DNA of 64,000 bases from Nemopilema nomurai (Eukaryota > Cnidaria > Scyphozoa > Rhizostomeae > Rhizostomatidae), in NCBI GenBank assembly GCA_003864495.1, contig PEDN01001366.1, forward strand, positions 62,001 to 126,000, in the 5' to 3' direction. Positions 12,621 through 24,085 of this stretch are shown piece after piece. The translations under genes and the position numbers were made by a program. A model generated the notes under the pieces. It searched no databases, was not told where the DNA came from, and saw only the letters and a list, made by a program, of their open reading frames with translations. How positions within the stretch are numbered: the stretch's first letter is position 1; each line of letters starts with the position of its first letter.

Positions 12621-14139
12621 CCGAAGTTTTATAATGTCTTCTCTCATTAATTGAAACTTTATTCCAGGGAATACCCATGTCGCAAACGTCGCAAGCTAGC
12701 AATTGGTCAGTTTAGTTTGAGTTGATCTCCCCTTATGTTTAAGCGACAACAACATAAAGTATTTAACTTTGATAATAGGCGCCCCACAGATTTAAAAAGC
12801 AAGGGCATTGGACCAGGACTTGCGAGTTTTGTGCAAAGCAAAACAGAAGTTCTGAAATATTATTTTTTTTGCTTAGGTCTTATCTACATCCTCTTTGAAA
12901 AACTTGCAGTTCCACTTAAGCGAACGGAAAATAATTCCCCAAAACACACGATTACCCCGTTTATTTTACCGCTGCGTTTCCAAATGTTATTCCCTTCATT
13001 GTCTTTAGTTGGATTTGTAGAAGTAGTTAAAAAGTTGTTTCATTTTTCAAAGTTATGTGTAGTGAATTTTAGAATATGAAAAAATAAATTATCACGATAG
13101 TCTGCAGATAGGCGGCTGCTTTATTGAACTTGACAAACTGCTGTTTATCAAGATGAAACTGTCAAATTTTAAATTGGAGCTGTTTTTGTTATTGCCTGGT
13201 TTTAATTACTAAATGATAAAAATATTCCATGTTTGCAAGTGCGTAGGATTTCAAATGAAATGAAAATTTTGAAAGAACTGTATAAAGCTGCAGGATTGTG
13301 TTTATTTTTCTCAAAATCAGTTAGATTTACAAAACCACATAAATCCCAAACTTGAAAACTTTTCAAAAATTATGTCATGCAAGAAAAGATGGGACACTTT
13401 AAAACATATAAGTAGGTGACATGATCAGTTGCCTTCTTCAGAACAGTGGATTTCGAAATGTTTTGGAGGCTTTGACCCCTTTCCAAAAACAGGATTTTTA
13501 GTAATGGCAATGATCTGAACTATAATGAGCTATGAAAATCTGGGGAGATTATTTGTTCAAATGGTATTTGATATTTTATGGTATTTTCCAAAATATCTGC
13601 TCTTTTTCTTAACATGTGATAATAAAAAAACTTAGAAACTGTTCGTATTTAAATAAGCAGCTAATCATTTAGCCTGAATTAGATTCTGATAATGAAATTT
13701 TAATCATTTTGTATCAATGTTTTATCAAAGATCATTTTTCTTATTTTAGATTTTTTATCATTGTAATTAAGTCGGCAAGACACAGTTTTAATGGAACTAC
13801 AATGACATAATAGGAGAGAAAAGAGTAAAATGATTTTGGACACTGTTGACACACACACATGTTTATTTATTGTTAAAGAAATTTACATAATTAAGACATT
13901 AACCTATTCACACTCCCTTCTTGATTTTGGTTTGAACATTTTGTAGCCAAGTACTAAAATTGCTGAAAGTTTTCATAGCCAACTTACTAAGAATAACCGA
14001 CTGTTCATTTCTGGTTTTGAATCCTTTTGGTTTCTGTTATTTAGAAACTCTATACCTGAAAAGGTCTGTACTCTGATGCAGACTTGAAAAGGTTTGAGTA
14101 AGTGTAGTTGATGTGACTTGTTGGTTATCTGTTTGAAAC
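12621..14139. other. Gene-free AT-rich stretch
   Basis: A 114-codon open frame at 12735-13079 (plus) has no recognisable domain, and I do not call it a gene. The rest is AT-rich and stop-dense on both strands. Confidence 0.5.
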
Positions 14140-16392
14140 CAGATTGCGCCAAAATTTATGTTGACGAAATTTTTCGTATAATTGCGCTAGCTAGGTCGTC
14201 TTTTCACCTAGGTAATTTGTTTTTTGCCCCTCTTTGTAGACACAATGGGTTCGTCTTTTCCTTTTGGCTTATCTAAAAGTAAGTTGTTAAGTAGCGCTGA
14301 TTTGTCAATTACAGCCAATCATACGCTTTTCTTTTAACCCTCTAGTGTTTTTGATCCGCAACAGGCTATTTATTCTGCCAACTTTTGGTCATTTTCCGAC
14401 GCATGCATAATCTGACGACTGATAGACGAACAGGCACATTACATCTTTAGATATTTCGCTTACTAAAGTAATCAAATAAGTGCTGGAACCTTGCACAAAA
14501 TGACAGTATTATCAGTGGACAATCACTGATGAGAAAGTATTTGCTATCTGTTTTTTCAGCTTGTATAATGCAGGGAAAGTAAGTAAGTAGTTGATTTTAG
14601 TCGTTAAAGAATCATGCTAGCAAAAATTCAATTCACCAAACACCCTTAAAGGCAAGCTAATCATTTCAATATTCACAACCTTATACGGAAGTAGATTTGA
14701 AAATCCTTCTGCCCTTAGAGGTAGTAATTGTAAAATTCAGGATTTTAAATTTTGTAACGGGTACTACACCTTAAATGGGCAAATCCTTGGTTGTAAGTGG
14801 TGGAACGTTCAGATCCGCTGGACACAGATTTGAAGAAATGGGGCCATAATGAATAAAATGGGCACAAGAATCTTTTCCGAAAATATATGCAAGCGCCAAA
14901 AACTTTCACGGTGATTTAAACATTCATAGAAATAATAAAACGAATCGCACATAGGGAAGGGGAAACGTGGCTATGTACTCAATTTTGGAACTACGTTCTA
15001 TTGCCCGGTTTAGGAGCCAGATAGCTGGGGGTTTCAGCATTCAACTTTGTTTTGTGTCACCTTATCCATACGAGAAAAAGTTTGAAACTACAGCTGAGAT
15101 AATCAATACTTGTTGAGGTTCAAAGACCTTCGATGTTTGTTCTTGGAAGCTGAATAGAGTAACATATTGATAGAATATAATTTAAGTCATGCTGCCAGAA
15201 AACAAATTGGTAATTTGACATATTTTCAATATTATATTTTCTGAGGGTTATTGCATATAACGATAAATTGAATATATGCAATAACCCTCAGAAAAAATAA
15301 TTTTGAAAATATGTCAAATTACCAATTTGTTTTCTGGCAGCATGGCTTAAATTATATTCTATCAATATGTTACTCTATTCAGCTTCCAAGAACAAACATC
15401 GAAGGTCTTTGAACCTCAACAAGTATTGATTATCTCAGCTGTAGTTTCAAACTTTTTCTCGTATGGATAAGGTGACACAAAACAAAGTTGAATGCTGGAA
15501 CCCCCAGCTATCTGGCTCCTAAACCGGGCAATAGAACGTAGTTCCAAAATTGAGTACATAGCCACGTTTCCCCTTCCCTATGTGCGATTCGTTTTATTAT
15601 TTCTATTAATGTTTAAATCACCGTGAAAGTTTTTGGCGCTTGCATATATTTTCGGAAAAGATTCTTGTGCCCATTTTATTCATTATGGCCCCATTTCTTC
15701 CAATCTGTGTCCAGCGGATCTGAATGTTCCACCACTTACAACCAAGGATTTGCCCATTTAAGGTGTAGTACCCGTTACAAAATTTAAAATCCTGAATTTT
15801 ACAATTACTACCTCTAAGGGCAGAAGGATTTTCAAATCTACTTCCGTATAAGGTTGTGAATATTGAAATGATTAGCTTGCCTTTAAGGGTGTTTGGTGAA
15901 TTGAATTTTTGCTAGCATGATTCTTTAACGACTAAAATCAACTACTTACTTACTTTCCCTGCATTATACAAGCTGAAAAAACAGATAGCAAATACTTTCT
16001 CATCAATGATTGTCCACTGATAATACTATCATTTTGTGCAAGGTTCCAGCACTTATTTGATTACTTTAGTAAGCGAAATATCTACAGATGTAATGTGCCT
16101 GTTCGTCTGTCAGTCGACAGATTATGCAAGCGTCGGAAAATGACTAAATGCTGACAGAATAAATAGCCTGTAGCGGATCAAAAACATCAGAGGGTGAAAA
16201 GAAGCGCGTATGATTGGCTGTAATTGACCAATCAGCGCTACTTAACAACTTACTTTTAGATAAGCCCAAAGGAAAAGACGAACCCATTGTGTCTATAAAG
16301 AGGGGCAAAAAACAAAGTGCCTAGGTAAAAGGACGACCTAGCCTGCCCAATTGTACAAAAATTATCGTCACTATAAATTTTGGCGCAATCTG
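14140..16392. mobile_element. 2.25 kb foldback element (long inverted repeat, 13-nt loop)
   Basis: Left arm 14140-15259 and right arm 15273-16392 are inverted copies of each other, about 1.12 kb each, around a 13-nt loop (15260-15272). The innermost stem is CTGAGGGTTATTGCATAT paired with ATATGCAATAACCCTCAG. The outer ends match as CAGATTGCGCCAAAATTTAT. The arms look nearly identical over most of their length, with more mismatches in the outer 60-80 bp, and neither arm has an open frame of 60 codons. I find no target-site duplication (GTTTGAAAC on the left, AATTCTCC on the right). It could be a foldback-type non-autonomous transposon or a one-off inverted duplication. A transcript through it would form a perfect long hairpin. 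Confidence 0.9.
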
Positions 16393-18200
16393 AATTCTCC
16401 AAAATGTGTTGCCCTATACCCGAATCACACTTAATTCGGGTATTGCGGAGGCTTTGGTTCTAATGCTCGTGGAAAAAACTGGTTCCGCTATTTCTAGCTA
16501 TAGTGAAGGATTGTGTCACAGTACACAAGGACATGTAATAAACAATTGAGCATAAATGCCAGAGTTACCCAGAAATATGATAAATTATTTTCTAGCTTAA
16601 CAAATGAATCGCCGTATCCATACTGCATCTGCAGAATTGTAAGTGACAGAGTAGGGTTCTATCTTTAATAATCTGAAGAATAAAATCAGCTTGACTGGTC
16701 AAAGCATGAAGTACATATTTTATTTATTTATTAGCACTTTGCAGTATCACATCTCTATCAGAAAACATTGTGTTAGGGATGATGCTCCTTTTTCCGACCT
16801 CTTATAATTTCAAGCGCTTCTCGATAATGCAAAATGTGTTTTTAGTTTTTCTCTATTTTACCACATAGGATAAACTGTTCTTCTGAAAACTGATGAGTTC
16901 ATTATATTTCCTCATCCATTAGGAAAGGTCAGACGGCGAAGAATGGGCGATGATCGAATGCTCGAGTGTTGAAAAGAAACGTAAGCTCTGCTTCCCTCTG
17001 CCAATAGTTTTACAAGAAAGCAATGTTCCCTTTTCAAACTGTTACTCCTGATTCGCAATCTACATTACCTTTGACGGAGTTTTATTTCGAAGTTAAATAA
17101 TTCTATCTGCTACAAAACAATTCTGATGAAGGTATCTTATTTATGTTAAAATAAAAAGAAACTCGATTTTTTGTCATTATTTTCAAGATTAATTCTTTTG
17201 CAGAAACGTGATTAAATTTTGGAATGAAATTTCTTTTTTAGTGTCCAGGAAACAAGTGGTTACACGTAAAGTGCATTAAAATGACGAGGAAACCGCCACT
17301 TTCGGAAAAATGGAAAAATGTGATGTGATGAATTAAGTAAAGAAATAGTGACTTTGCCATTTAGGTATGTATTGCCCGTATATGATCATTTCTTAGCTTC
17401 AATACAACTTTTCTTTAAAACTGTGACGATTGATATGAAATAAACCAAAATAAACTTATTCAATGAAAGTGATTGTCAAGATAGAAAATCTCACATGAGC
17501 AAAAAGTTAACTTTCCGTACGAAAGAGGAGACAATCTCTCGTCAAGATAGCAGAATATCACCATGCTCACTTCAATAAGTAGACACCCGCCCCATACCCA
17601 ATCATAAAAGGAGTTGGAAGCTACTTTCAAATGCTTGTAAAACTATTTTTCAAGCTGCTGCCCCAAGCAAAACGAGACTGATAAAGAACTTGATAGACAT
17701 ATGCATCTATCCTTTTCTAACTATCTTCTATTAATGTATTCTAGATTGAATGTAGAAATTAAAGCTATGTATCATTTTTCAAACAGAAATTCTTTAAAGC
17801 TATAAGATAAGTGAACTATTTGTATTATTAGCGATTTGACTTTTAAGCCCATATAAAGGCAGCGAATCTGGATGCATAGTTTTCTTTTTTCAGAAATGTC
17901 TGAATGTTTGTCAAAAGATATTAACCTCACTGACGTAAGCCACACGCAAATTCTGCCTTCTTTTGCATTAGCACAAGCCTAAAAAGTCATTAATCATATG
18001 AAAAAAATTTCAACACAAAAACACCTGTATGACGATCAATGACTCTAGCTACCAAGAGTTTAATTCAACAGAGTTTCGTACCAGCACGGTTACTTTCCAA
18101 AAAGTTTTGTAATGTTATCTGAAACAATACACTCTTTCGATAAATTAGGCTTGCAAATCCGGAATATTTTATCAAAAGGAGTTCTTTAAATCCCTTTATA
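16393..18200. other. Gene-free stretch with one short hairpin
   Basis: No exon or open frame of note. A 10-bp inverted repeat (ATACCCGAAT / ATTCGGGTAT, 8-nt loop) sits at 16416-16443, 24 bp beyond the right end of the foldback element. Confidence 0.5.
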
Positions 18201-18204
18201 TGAT

Positions 18205-18470
18205 AAAGCAGAAAGGATAGGATTTTTTTCCAAGAAAAAAAAATCGGCCAAAAATGATTGGTTTTTTTTTCGAAAAAAAGAATGCTATAGCCTTACAAAA
18301 ATGACCGTTTTTCGACCAAAAATTTTTTTCTTAATTTTCTTCCAATTTACTTCCAAATGGCTCTAGAGGCATCTAAAATGATATATCAGAAAGAATAAGC
18401 ATTTTTAAAAGAAAAAAATCGGTCAAAAATGACATTTTTGGCAAAAAAGCAAGGCTATAGCTGTCCCCTG
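18205..18470. repeat. Two diverged satellite monomers beside duplication copy 2
   Basis: These are the same monomer family as the 1-7.7 kb array (GCTATAGCCTTACAAAAATGACC near 18290, CAAGGCTATAGC near 18449), but visibly diverged. They end at the same junction, AAGGCTATAGCTGTCCCCTG, as the large array does beside copy 1. The repeat was therefore present before the segment duplicated. Confidence 0.85.
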
Positions 18471-18688
18471 TCCCCTTTTGTAGGTTTGCAAATTTTAAGT
18501 TAGGATGTTATTAATAAACGTTACCCGAAGCTTGAAAAAGGGACTTGATATTTGTGCTTCCTTAATGCCAACTGTCATTTGATCATTCACGTCAAATCGA
18601 ACCGTCAAAACTATTCGATCAGTCGCGACAAACATTGCGACCTCCAACAGTGAGGTTATTCCCATTATTCGTTCCCAAATCGAGTTAA

Positions 18689-19317
18689 GCCCCGGCAAAA
18701 CGACTGGACACTTTAACTGAACATGCACAGTGGAAAAATGTCCAGCGTAAATGTTGCGTCGTTTTGCCACCTTGTCCAGTCTTGTTCAGTGATGTTGAGT
18801 GTTGTTCAGTCGATTTTGAAGGTAATCAAGAATATTCAGTGGACAGGATTAAAATTCTTTTGTTCATAGATGTTGTAGAGAAATGTTCAGTCGTTTTGCC
18901 ACTCTACTGAACATTGTCCAGTTCGCGCACGCGCAATGAATGTAATGGATTGGATTTGGCGCGAATTTATTTCCATTATTCAAATCTTCAACAAGCTTTA
19001 AACACCGTGGGAAGAAATGGAATCAACATTAAACTTCAATTCGAAGAAGAGCAGGAAAAGGCATTTCATTGGTTACGACGAGTCTTCTGAAGATATTAAC
19101 TTTAATACCGATGAGGAAAGTGATGACAGAGAGCACGAGGACGGCGATTTTTACGAGCCTGGCAGGTTTTGTAGCTAGTTTTCCCGCGCGCATTCTTCCA
19201 CACTGGACAATGTTCAGTCGTTTTGCCACCACCAAAATTTTCTGGATGTCCACACACTGAACAAGTGAACAATGTTCAGTGCATGACCAGTGCAAATGTC
19301 CAGTCGTTTTGCCGGAG
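18689..19317. mobile_element. 0.63 kb TIR element (MITE-like, non-autonomous DNA transposon)
   Basis: The ends are exact inverted repeats: CCGGCAAAACGACTGGACA at 18692-18710 and its reverse complement ending near 19315, extendable to about 24 bp with two mismatches. The element interrupts sequence that is continuous in copy 1 (CGAGTTAGAGGAGATCATTCG near 7941), so there is an empty site for comparison. Several internal copies of GTTCAGTCGTTTTGCCA (about 18885 and 19212, with partial ones near 18755 and 18808) lie inside, as expected for transposase-binding subterminal repeats. A clean target-site duplication is not evident, and a few bases of the target look lost. Confidence 0.85.
19017..19178 (+). 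CDS. Short acidic ORF inside the TIR element (53 aa)
   Basis: ATG to TAG, 53 codons. It begins with a basic stretch (SKKSRKR) and becomes strongly acidic (DESSEDINFNTDEESDD). The composition resembles the N-terminal leader of some transposases, such as piggyBac-type ones. That comparison is by composition only; no catalytic residues are present. It may be the remnant first exon of the autonomous parent or a chance frame. Confidence 0.35.
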   Translation: MESTLNFNSKKSRKRHFIGYDESSEDINFNTDEESDDREHEDGDFYEPGRFCS

Positions 19318-19499
19318 TTTGTTCGAATAATCGTGCTATTCGAACAATTCGCTCGTAACCAAATATTTGCTTTGAACTAACCAAATAGTGAAGCGGTTAA
19401 CCGAATACCGGTTATTCCACTTTCGATAGACAGCCCTAATTTTAACTGACAAGTCAGACAGAATAAGTCTTTTTCAAAAGAAGTTTTGGCCAAGAGTAA

Positions 19500-19575
19500 T
19501 TGGGCTAAAAAGCAAGGCAATAGCCTTACAAAAATGACAAATTTTCGACGAAAAATGGTTTCCTCTCCAACTACA
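19500..19575. repeat. Isolated degenerate satellite monomer core
   Basis: Reads AAAAAGCAAGGCAATAGCC then TTACAAAAATGAC, the core of the satellite with one change in its palindrome. The matching place in copy 1 (about 8128-8145) lacks about 45 bp of it. The monomer therefore also occurs singly in this flank. Confidence 0.7.
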
Positions 19576-20120
19576 TCTAACATATTCTTCGAAGCCTTTG
19601 GATTCGTCTTAACTGAAAAATCAAAAACATTTTCATAAAGAGAGGATTTGTCGGAATGCAATGGGTTTCTCGACAAGAAGGCAAGGTGGCCCATTATAGC
19701 CTTCTCAAGATTACCCTGATGACCTTAAAGGCATTCCAAATCCTATCCGGGCAAAAGCAGTGATGGCACGTCTTTCGATAAGGATAATACTAGAGTGGTT
19801 GCTCATAACTTCATTAAAAAATGTCATTAAAACTGTGTTCACCTCAGGTTCATTTTCAACAGCTGTAATAATCAAATTTATCCAATATAGAGGAATAAAA
19901 ACACTTTGACAGTACAAATAACAACATACTCTGGCAAAAGTTTGGTTAACCTCTGAACTTTGTTTCTGAAAATTGTTGTTGATAAATTAGTCCAACTCCA
20001 AAAATCTGTTCTAATTTAATAGCACAATAATTGGTTGTGTATACACTTTCTTCATTTCATCTCGTTATATTGCTCCTTCTAGTTTATTTTATCATCTCAT
20101 GAGCTCTATGGGCAGTAACC

Positions 20121-23100
20121 TTAATGAGATTCTTCATGATCTGCTTTACTTCTTTGAAGAAACTTGGCAGCTAGCTCAGGGTTCTCTTCAACCCACTTTT
20201 CAGCAGTGTTTTTTTCAAGCCAATCGCTATCTTTCACAAGCTTCTGAAAATCAATAACAAGGTCATCGAGGCTTCCTTGTGTTCCATCTTTGACGATATT
20301 CTGTAAAACCTTCTTGATCCTTTGTATTCCAGGAACAAGTTCATCTTCCTTGGAACTAAAGAGGATTCTAAACCAGCCTGACTCTTTGGATTGAAACGCC
20401 ACACCAGGACAAATATAAATACCGTTATCCAGAAATGTGTATAGAAGCTTCATTTCACCTACTCGGGACAATGGCCTAACGTAGTCCTTCAGGTTCACCC
20501 AAACATACAAACCAGCCACTGATGGGTGGATTTGAACTCCGATTGACCCAAGCTCTTTTGAAACATAGGATTTCGCAGCCAGCAGTCTGCTACGGTTAGT
20601 TGCCAAGTAGACATTATCCACCCAATCAACATCATCAATGATTGACTGCATATGAACTGTGTTGGTGTGGAAACACTTTGGAAGTAGGCATTGGCGTTGA
20701 GGACCTTTTCAACTTCCGCGTTCACTGTATGAACCAGCCCACATCTGAACCCCGAAACCGCAAAGTCCTTACTGAAGCCCCATACTGTATGAAGCAACTT
20801 TGGGTCAATCACCCCTTGGATACTCAGACCTGATGCGAAAGGGACGTCCTTATCATACACAGATAAGAAATATATCTCATCAAGTATGACATGAATGTTA
20901 TGTCTGCTTGCAAACTTGAGGTAGCTTTCCACTTGGTCCTTCGTGTAAATGTAACCCATGGGGTTGTTAGGGTTAGAAAGAATCAAACCACGGACTTTGT
21001 GACCCTCTGACTGGGCTTTAGATAGCGCTTCTTCAAGTCTTCCGACTGACAGCTCGAGTGGTACTCTCCCCAAAGTCTTCTCTCACCTCACTGGTAAGAT
21101 CAACCGAGTATACAACGCACCCCATTCGACAAGCCAAATCGGTCTTGAATGCACCATAATACGGGGCGGGAACCAACAGACAATCACCGTCATCACAAAC
21201 CGCAAATCCTAAAACATGTTTTCATTTGATTATCATACCATAACTGAGATTGATTTAATTATTCATATGGGATAATAAATTTAACTTAACTTGCTTTCAA
21301 ATTGGGCAGGAAAGCCGTAGCACTGTTACTTTTTCGTAAGACATCAAGCTTCCAAATAGCGAGGGACATTTTCACGTAGCGAGACAAAGTCTTAGAACCT
21401 TATAAATCATACATTTTAGAAATCTGAGTCCCCTTAACCTTCCCTGGAATATTACCAGGACAACAAATAAGAGACATTAAGCAATTAGCCTTGAAAATAG
21501 CAATGCGTCTTCTATCTCTTAACAGATCTTGTCAAGTTCCTTGCACCTTGACTGAATCTTTCCATTCTAACGTTAGATGTCCAAAATTAGCAGCTGTACA
21601 CATTAGGTGCTGCAATAAATACATTAAATGTTGCCATAAACATTTCTCTGTGTGAACCAACAATCGTTATACAAACAGGTTGGGTAAGTGAAACAGGCTG
21701 TGATTATTGGGCTCGAAAGTTCTAGAAAGGTCCTTGAATGACAAAACTATAAGTGTACTCAATTTTCGCAGCCAAATTGGCCAAGATGGAATCTCAGTGT
21801 CACTTTTATAGCGTCACTCGTTAATGTGGTGTATGAGACTTCACAGCCCATGCCACGAATTAAGAGTTGAGGGCTGGGCAAAAACTAACGAAAGAGAGAC
21901 CAGAGCCTTTTATCACCAGCTCTAATAAGCCCCCATTCATAGAGGGCCATCAACTAAAATTCATAGAATTATAAGAAGCTTTGGGTTTAAAATGCTAATG
22001 GAAACCTAATTTCGTTTCTTTGCAACTCAATTGTCTTCCAAAACTAACTAGATAGGATCAATGTCCTTTTGATCCTAAAGTAAATAATTTTTTCATTAGA
22101 CGAGGGTCCATGGCAATTGAAAGCTATCATTGGCTCAAAGCTATCATATTAAAAAAACCTAGGCTCAAAGTAAGCAAGAGTTTTTGCTTTAAAGTTTGCA
22201 TAGAGTTCAAAGTTTCAACATGCAAGATCTTGTGAGAAATTTTACAATAAAATTTCTTTTTGAAATTGAAAAGTAAAACATTCCATTGAATAATTGCAGT
22301 GGAATTGGGATAATTTGAAATGAATTGTATAAAATAAAATAAGTCTGTTCATTAAAGGATTAGTGTTGTTATAGATTCTGTTCTGCAGTTTTACCCCTGC
22401 TTCTTCTCAGAAGCACCACTGGTGATGGAAACTGCTTGTACAATGCAAGATCATCTACATGGCTATGTTTGGTGCATGTAAATCTAAAGTATCTTCTAAG
22501 GGCATTGAAACCAACTACATTCATTCTCTTTTTTATCTCACTTTTCCAAATAAGTGATCTTTTTCATAAAGTCAGTATAAAGTCTACTCTTCCTTGCTTA
22601 CAAAATGCTTAAGAGCACAAAATCATTTCAATATTTAAAAGAAGCTTAGAATTATGAAAATTGAGTCTAGATGGAGGCTTAGCTCAAATGCAGGCCCTAC
22701 AGATAAAGCCCTTTTGTGGATGGCATATTATTAGCAGTGGTAAAGTATCAAATTGTGTTCTGCTTTAATGGGACTGAAGCAAAGCTAGGCTGATGATTGC
22801 TCCTTGCTCTTTCCAGTCAAATTATAGTTCATCAGCCATGAACTGTATCATGGTATTTCTTGTACTTTTAATTATTGTCCTCAGTCTATGGCGATCAATT
22901 CGAATTTCAAATTTATTTGGCTTTAGTTTGCTGCTTTTGTTTCTCTCTTTTCCACACTTAAACATTAACCAGAACAATATTTTTTCAGTTTTGTTCACTT
23001 TATCTTTTAATTTTTGTTGTTTTATGCCATATCAAATTACATGCAGCACCGGACAGATTTTGAAAGAAACAAACTATGTAATGATATTCTGTTCACAGTT

Positions 23101-23731
23101 CAATGAACCAAGTCAGTGCATTTGTGGTTTTAATTCTAATTCAATGAGGGGTGTCTCCTAAATGATAGCATGAATACAGCTACTTGTAACAGGGAGGAGG
23201 GCTGTTTCAAAATTTCTCTGGCCCTGCCCCCGAACCCCAAACATTCCCCCTCCCTGAGATATAAATGGTCCAATATAAAAGTAAAACGTAGTTCAGTAAA
23301 ACTCCCTATAAAATGATTCATCAAGAACTAAAATACTCAAAACATTCTGAGCAAGAATAGTAAAACAACTCACCAAGCATTTCAATGACAGATCCACAAC
23401 CATTGAATACATACAAATTGTCTTTGTTGATAGGTTCCACTGGTTTCATGTACTTGTTAAGAAATGATGCAAGTGATTGCCTGAATGATGGCTGGCCTCT
23501 CATATCAGCATACTTCATGTAGTAGCTAGGCATATCAGCAAGTGATATTTTGGAGAGCCTTTCAGTTAAAATGTCCAAGACAAGAGTATTTTCACTTGTA
23601 CCCAAATTGATAATACCACTGGGGTTTGATTCACTGTCAAAGAGGTTTGCTGCGGCCTTTTCAAAGCAATCCAAAAGAATGTTTTCTAGTTCAGTACTTT
23701 TGCGTCCTCTCTTAGATATTAGAGATGTCAT
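20121..23731 (-). pseudogene. ACC-synthase-like gene, copy 2 (two frameshifts)
   Basis: Exon 1 (23731-23374) is open and almost identical to copy 1. Exon 2 (21208-20121) has two deletions against copy 1: two bases (GT) near 21065 and one base (G) near 20650. The first shifts the frame after REDFGE and a TGA follows at 21035-21033, before the NPNNPMG, DEIY and lysine motifs. The second would bring the frame back after about 140 codons. Splice sites, the polyadenylation signal (20083-20088) and all catalytic motifs remain at the DNA level, so the damage is recent or a sequencing/assembly error. Its VRGLILSNPNNP segment is closer to the family pattern than copy 1. Confidence 0.85.
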
Positions 23732-24085
23732 GATTGCAGTAAATATTCACCTAAAAGATAAAAGATAAAGACCAATCTTCCATCAATTGAACAGCTATCT
23801 AGATAGATATCTATCACTGCATGTTATTGAAATTGTTAAGACATTAGCAGTAGAAACTTGTAAACTTATAATACTTCTGATTTAATAAAACATTATGTTG
23901 TGTGGATTACAGACCATTTCACGAGTGGATTTTCTTTAATGAAAGCAAATTGATAAGAAAAACTCACAACCAAGCCGATCTTTCTAGCTAAATGATCGTA
24001 AACATTCCAAGACGCATGCGAATGAATTAACTGTAGATCGACTACAGCTAGAAGGCTAAGAAGGCCACAGTGGCGTAAATTTTCA

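Larger units (their letters stand above)
18430..24085. repeat. Segmental duplication, copy 2
   Basis: Direct partner of 7700-12620. Relative to copy 1 it carries a 0.63 kb TIR element in the 3' flank, a different intron middle, and a roughly 60-bp extra stretch upstream (about 23990-24050). Confidence 0.9.

Noticed and set aside
12735..13079. 114-codon plus-strand frame upstream of the copy-1 gene
   Set aside because: No domain, no splice context, and low-complexity AT-rich composition.
20495..21073. A separate shorter enzyme gene starting at 21073
   Set aside because: It is the central part of copy-2 exon 2 in its correct frame, bounded by the two deletions. The ATG there is an accident of the frameshift.
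22793..23161. 122-codon plus-strand frame with hydrophobic segments
   Set aside because: Lies in the copy-2 intron. Its 3' half is shared with the copy-1 intron, where the frame differs. Hydrophobicity comes from T-rich sequence.
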